DNA of 6,921 bases. Origin: Omnitrophica bacterium GWA2_52_8. GTDB taxonomy: Bacteria > Omnitrophota > Omnitrophia > Omnitrophales > Aquincolibacteriaceae. Location: contig MHFC01000059.1 in NCBI GenBank assembly GCA_001804025.1, forward strand, positions 1-6,921, read 5' to 3'. This document shows positions 5,951 to 6,921 of this stretch, piece by piece (positions within the stretch are counted from its first letter, which is position 1; every line of letters starts with the position of its first letter). Under the pieces are notes generated by a model. The model was given only the letters and a program-made list of their open reading frames with translations, searched no databases and was not told the DNA's origin. Position numbers and translations under genes: made by a program.

Positions 5951-6921
5951 CCCGGCGCTGGTTGTGGAAGAGGTCCGGCTGCTGATCAAGCTCGGGCGTC
6001 TCGAGGAGGCCGAAAAGATGCTTCAGGGCATCGGGAAGCAGCATGCTTCGCGGCCGGATGTCATCGAAGCTGCCGGATTATTGAACGCCGGTTTGCGCCG
6101 CTGGCGGCCGGCATTGGAAGCTTATGAGAAATTGAGGACGCTGGAACCGGACCGCAAGGATCATCTTAAATCACTTGCCGATGTGAATGTGGAGATAGGC
6201 AACTGGAAGCAGGCCGAAGCCCTGCTTGAAGAGTATCAGAAAAAAAGCGGCGGTACGGACTTTCATGTCTATCATGTTCTCGGAGATGTCCGCGAAAAAC
6301 TCGGCCATAGCGGCCGCGGCGATTACTGCGAGGCATTGAAATTGATCGAAGCGCTCCCGCAAACGGGGTTTGAAGAACGCGCGGAGCAGGCCGAACTTTT
6401 GTGGAAATTGTCCAAACGGGGAGAAGCGCTGAAGCGGCTTGAGAAACTTCTCGAGGAGCGGCCGGAGCATCCCCGGCTTCTGACCGTGGCGGCGTACTGG
6501 TATCTTGATGAAGGCAATGTCCGCAAGGCGGCGGACAGCATTGCTTCGCTTGAGCGCGTGCAGCCATCATCGCCGGACCTGGCAAAACTTGAAATCTATA
6601 TCAAGGTGCGCCAGCGCCGCTGGAGTGAAGCCGACAAGCTGGCCAAGACCGCGCTGGAAGCGGAACCCTCGGACCAGGAGATGCTGTTGATCCGCGCCGA
6701 TATATTAACGCATCGCCGCGCCTGGAGCGAGGCGGACCGGATTTACCGCCGGGCGCTCGAAAACAGCCCCGGTGATGACCGGCTGCGCTGGGAGCACCGG
6801 CATCAGGTTGTCGAACCCGGCCGGCCTCAAGCGGGCGCTTCATTTCAATATATGCACAGGCCTGCCGGGCAGCGTAATTATCTTTTGGCCCAGTCCGGTA
6901 TGTTCTGGGCGGCTTCCTGGC
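5817..6921 (+). CDS. pelB: Exported TPR/outer-membrane barrel protein (PelB C-terminal half), runs off the window
   Basis: This frame is open from the TAG at 5763-5765 to the end of the window, so the gene is partial at its 3' end. From ATG 5817 the protein begins MKKRAG, has a hydrophobic core (residues 8-25) and a signal-peptidase-like site LQA|GE after A27. ATG 5784 would add 11 residues (MKKRKAIYWPI). Neither start has a good ribosome binding site, so coupling to the overlapping gene is likely. About residues 43-335 are TPR repeats (VRLLIKLGRLEEAEKML, AEALLEEYQK, WSEADRIYRRALENSPGD). From about residue 335 the sequence turns to alternating polar and apolar strands with aromatic residues (GASFQYMHRP, SGMFWAASW), as at the start of an outer-membrane barrel. 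This matches the C-terminal part of PelB. The first 134 bases (167 from 5784) overlap the upstream gene in the +1 frame. A frameshifted single pelB is the alternative. Confidence 0.75.
   Translation, partial: MKKRAGTAGLIIYLVMSWLLPVMMLQAGELTNGPSNSSEKNRPDNPALVVEEVRLLIKLGRLEEAEKMLQGIGKQHASRPDVIEAAGLLNAGLRRWRPALEAYEKLRTLEPDRKDHLKSLADVNVEIGNWKQAEALLEEYQKKSGGTDFHVYHVLGDVREKLGHSGRGDYCEALKLIEALPQTGFEERAEQAELLWKLSKRGEALKRLEKLLEERPEHPRLLTVAAYWYLDEGNVRKAADSIASLERVQPSSPDLAKLEIYIKVRQRRWSEADKLAKTALEAEPSDQEMLLIRADILTHRRAWSEADRIYRRALENSPGDDRLRWEHRHQVVEPGRPQAGASFQYMHRPAGQRNYLLAQSGMFWAASW

Overview
The window looks like part of a diderm (Gram-negative type) bacterial chromosome. All genes are on the + strand and tightly packed. 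The evidence for two membranes is a set of Sec-exported proteins plus a TPR protein that appears to enter an outer-membrane beta-barrel at the right edge. The phylum cannot be fixed from this sequence alone. The style (stand-alone receiver proteins, moderately GC-rich coding DNA, compact operon, intergenic palindromic repeats) would fit a little-cultivated environmental lineage, but that is a guess.

Layout: (1) Bases 1-483 hold no convincing gene. They carry a cluster of palindromic repeats of the CCCTCTCCC/GGGAGAGGG type (about 52-260), a possible promoter near 292-320 and a leader hairpin at 405-432. (2) Bases 484-1256 encode two consecutive single-domain (CheY-like) response regulators. 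(3) Bases 1301-4430 encode an exported GH114/GH166-type glycosidase and, overlapping it by 23 bases, an exported polysaccharide deacetylase. Together they match the two catalytic halves of PelA, which is one polypeptide in Pseudomonas aeruginosa. (4) Bases 4433-6921 encode two TPR proteins. The first has an N-terminal membrane anchor. The second starts inside the first in another frame, has its own signal peptide, and leaves the window as it turns from TPR to apparent beta-barrel sequence. Together they match the architecture and approximate length of PelB, also normally one protein.

The simplest reading is the front end of a Pel-type exopolysaccharide operon (order pelA then pelB, as in P. 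aeruginosa pelABCDEFG) in which both pelA and pelB are divided into two exported proteins, preceded by two receiver-domain regulators. The polymer made in the inner membrane (pelDEFG, not in view) would cross the periplasm along the TPR scaffold, be partly deacetylated by the CE4-like enzyme, be trimmed by the glycosidase and leave through the barrel. The most unusual point is at 5784-5950, where a signal peptide is encoded in the +1 frame on top of the last TPRs of the upstream gene. No tRNA, rRNA, CRISPR array or transposase gene was seen.
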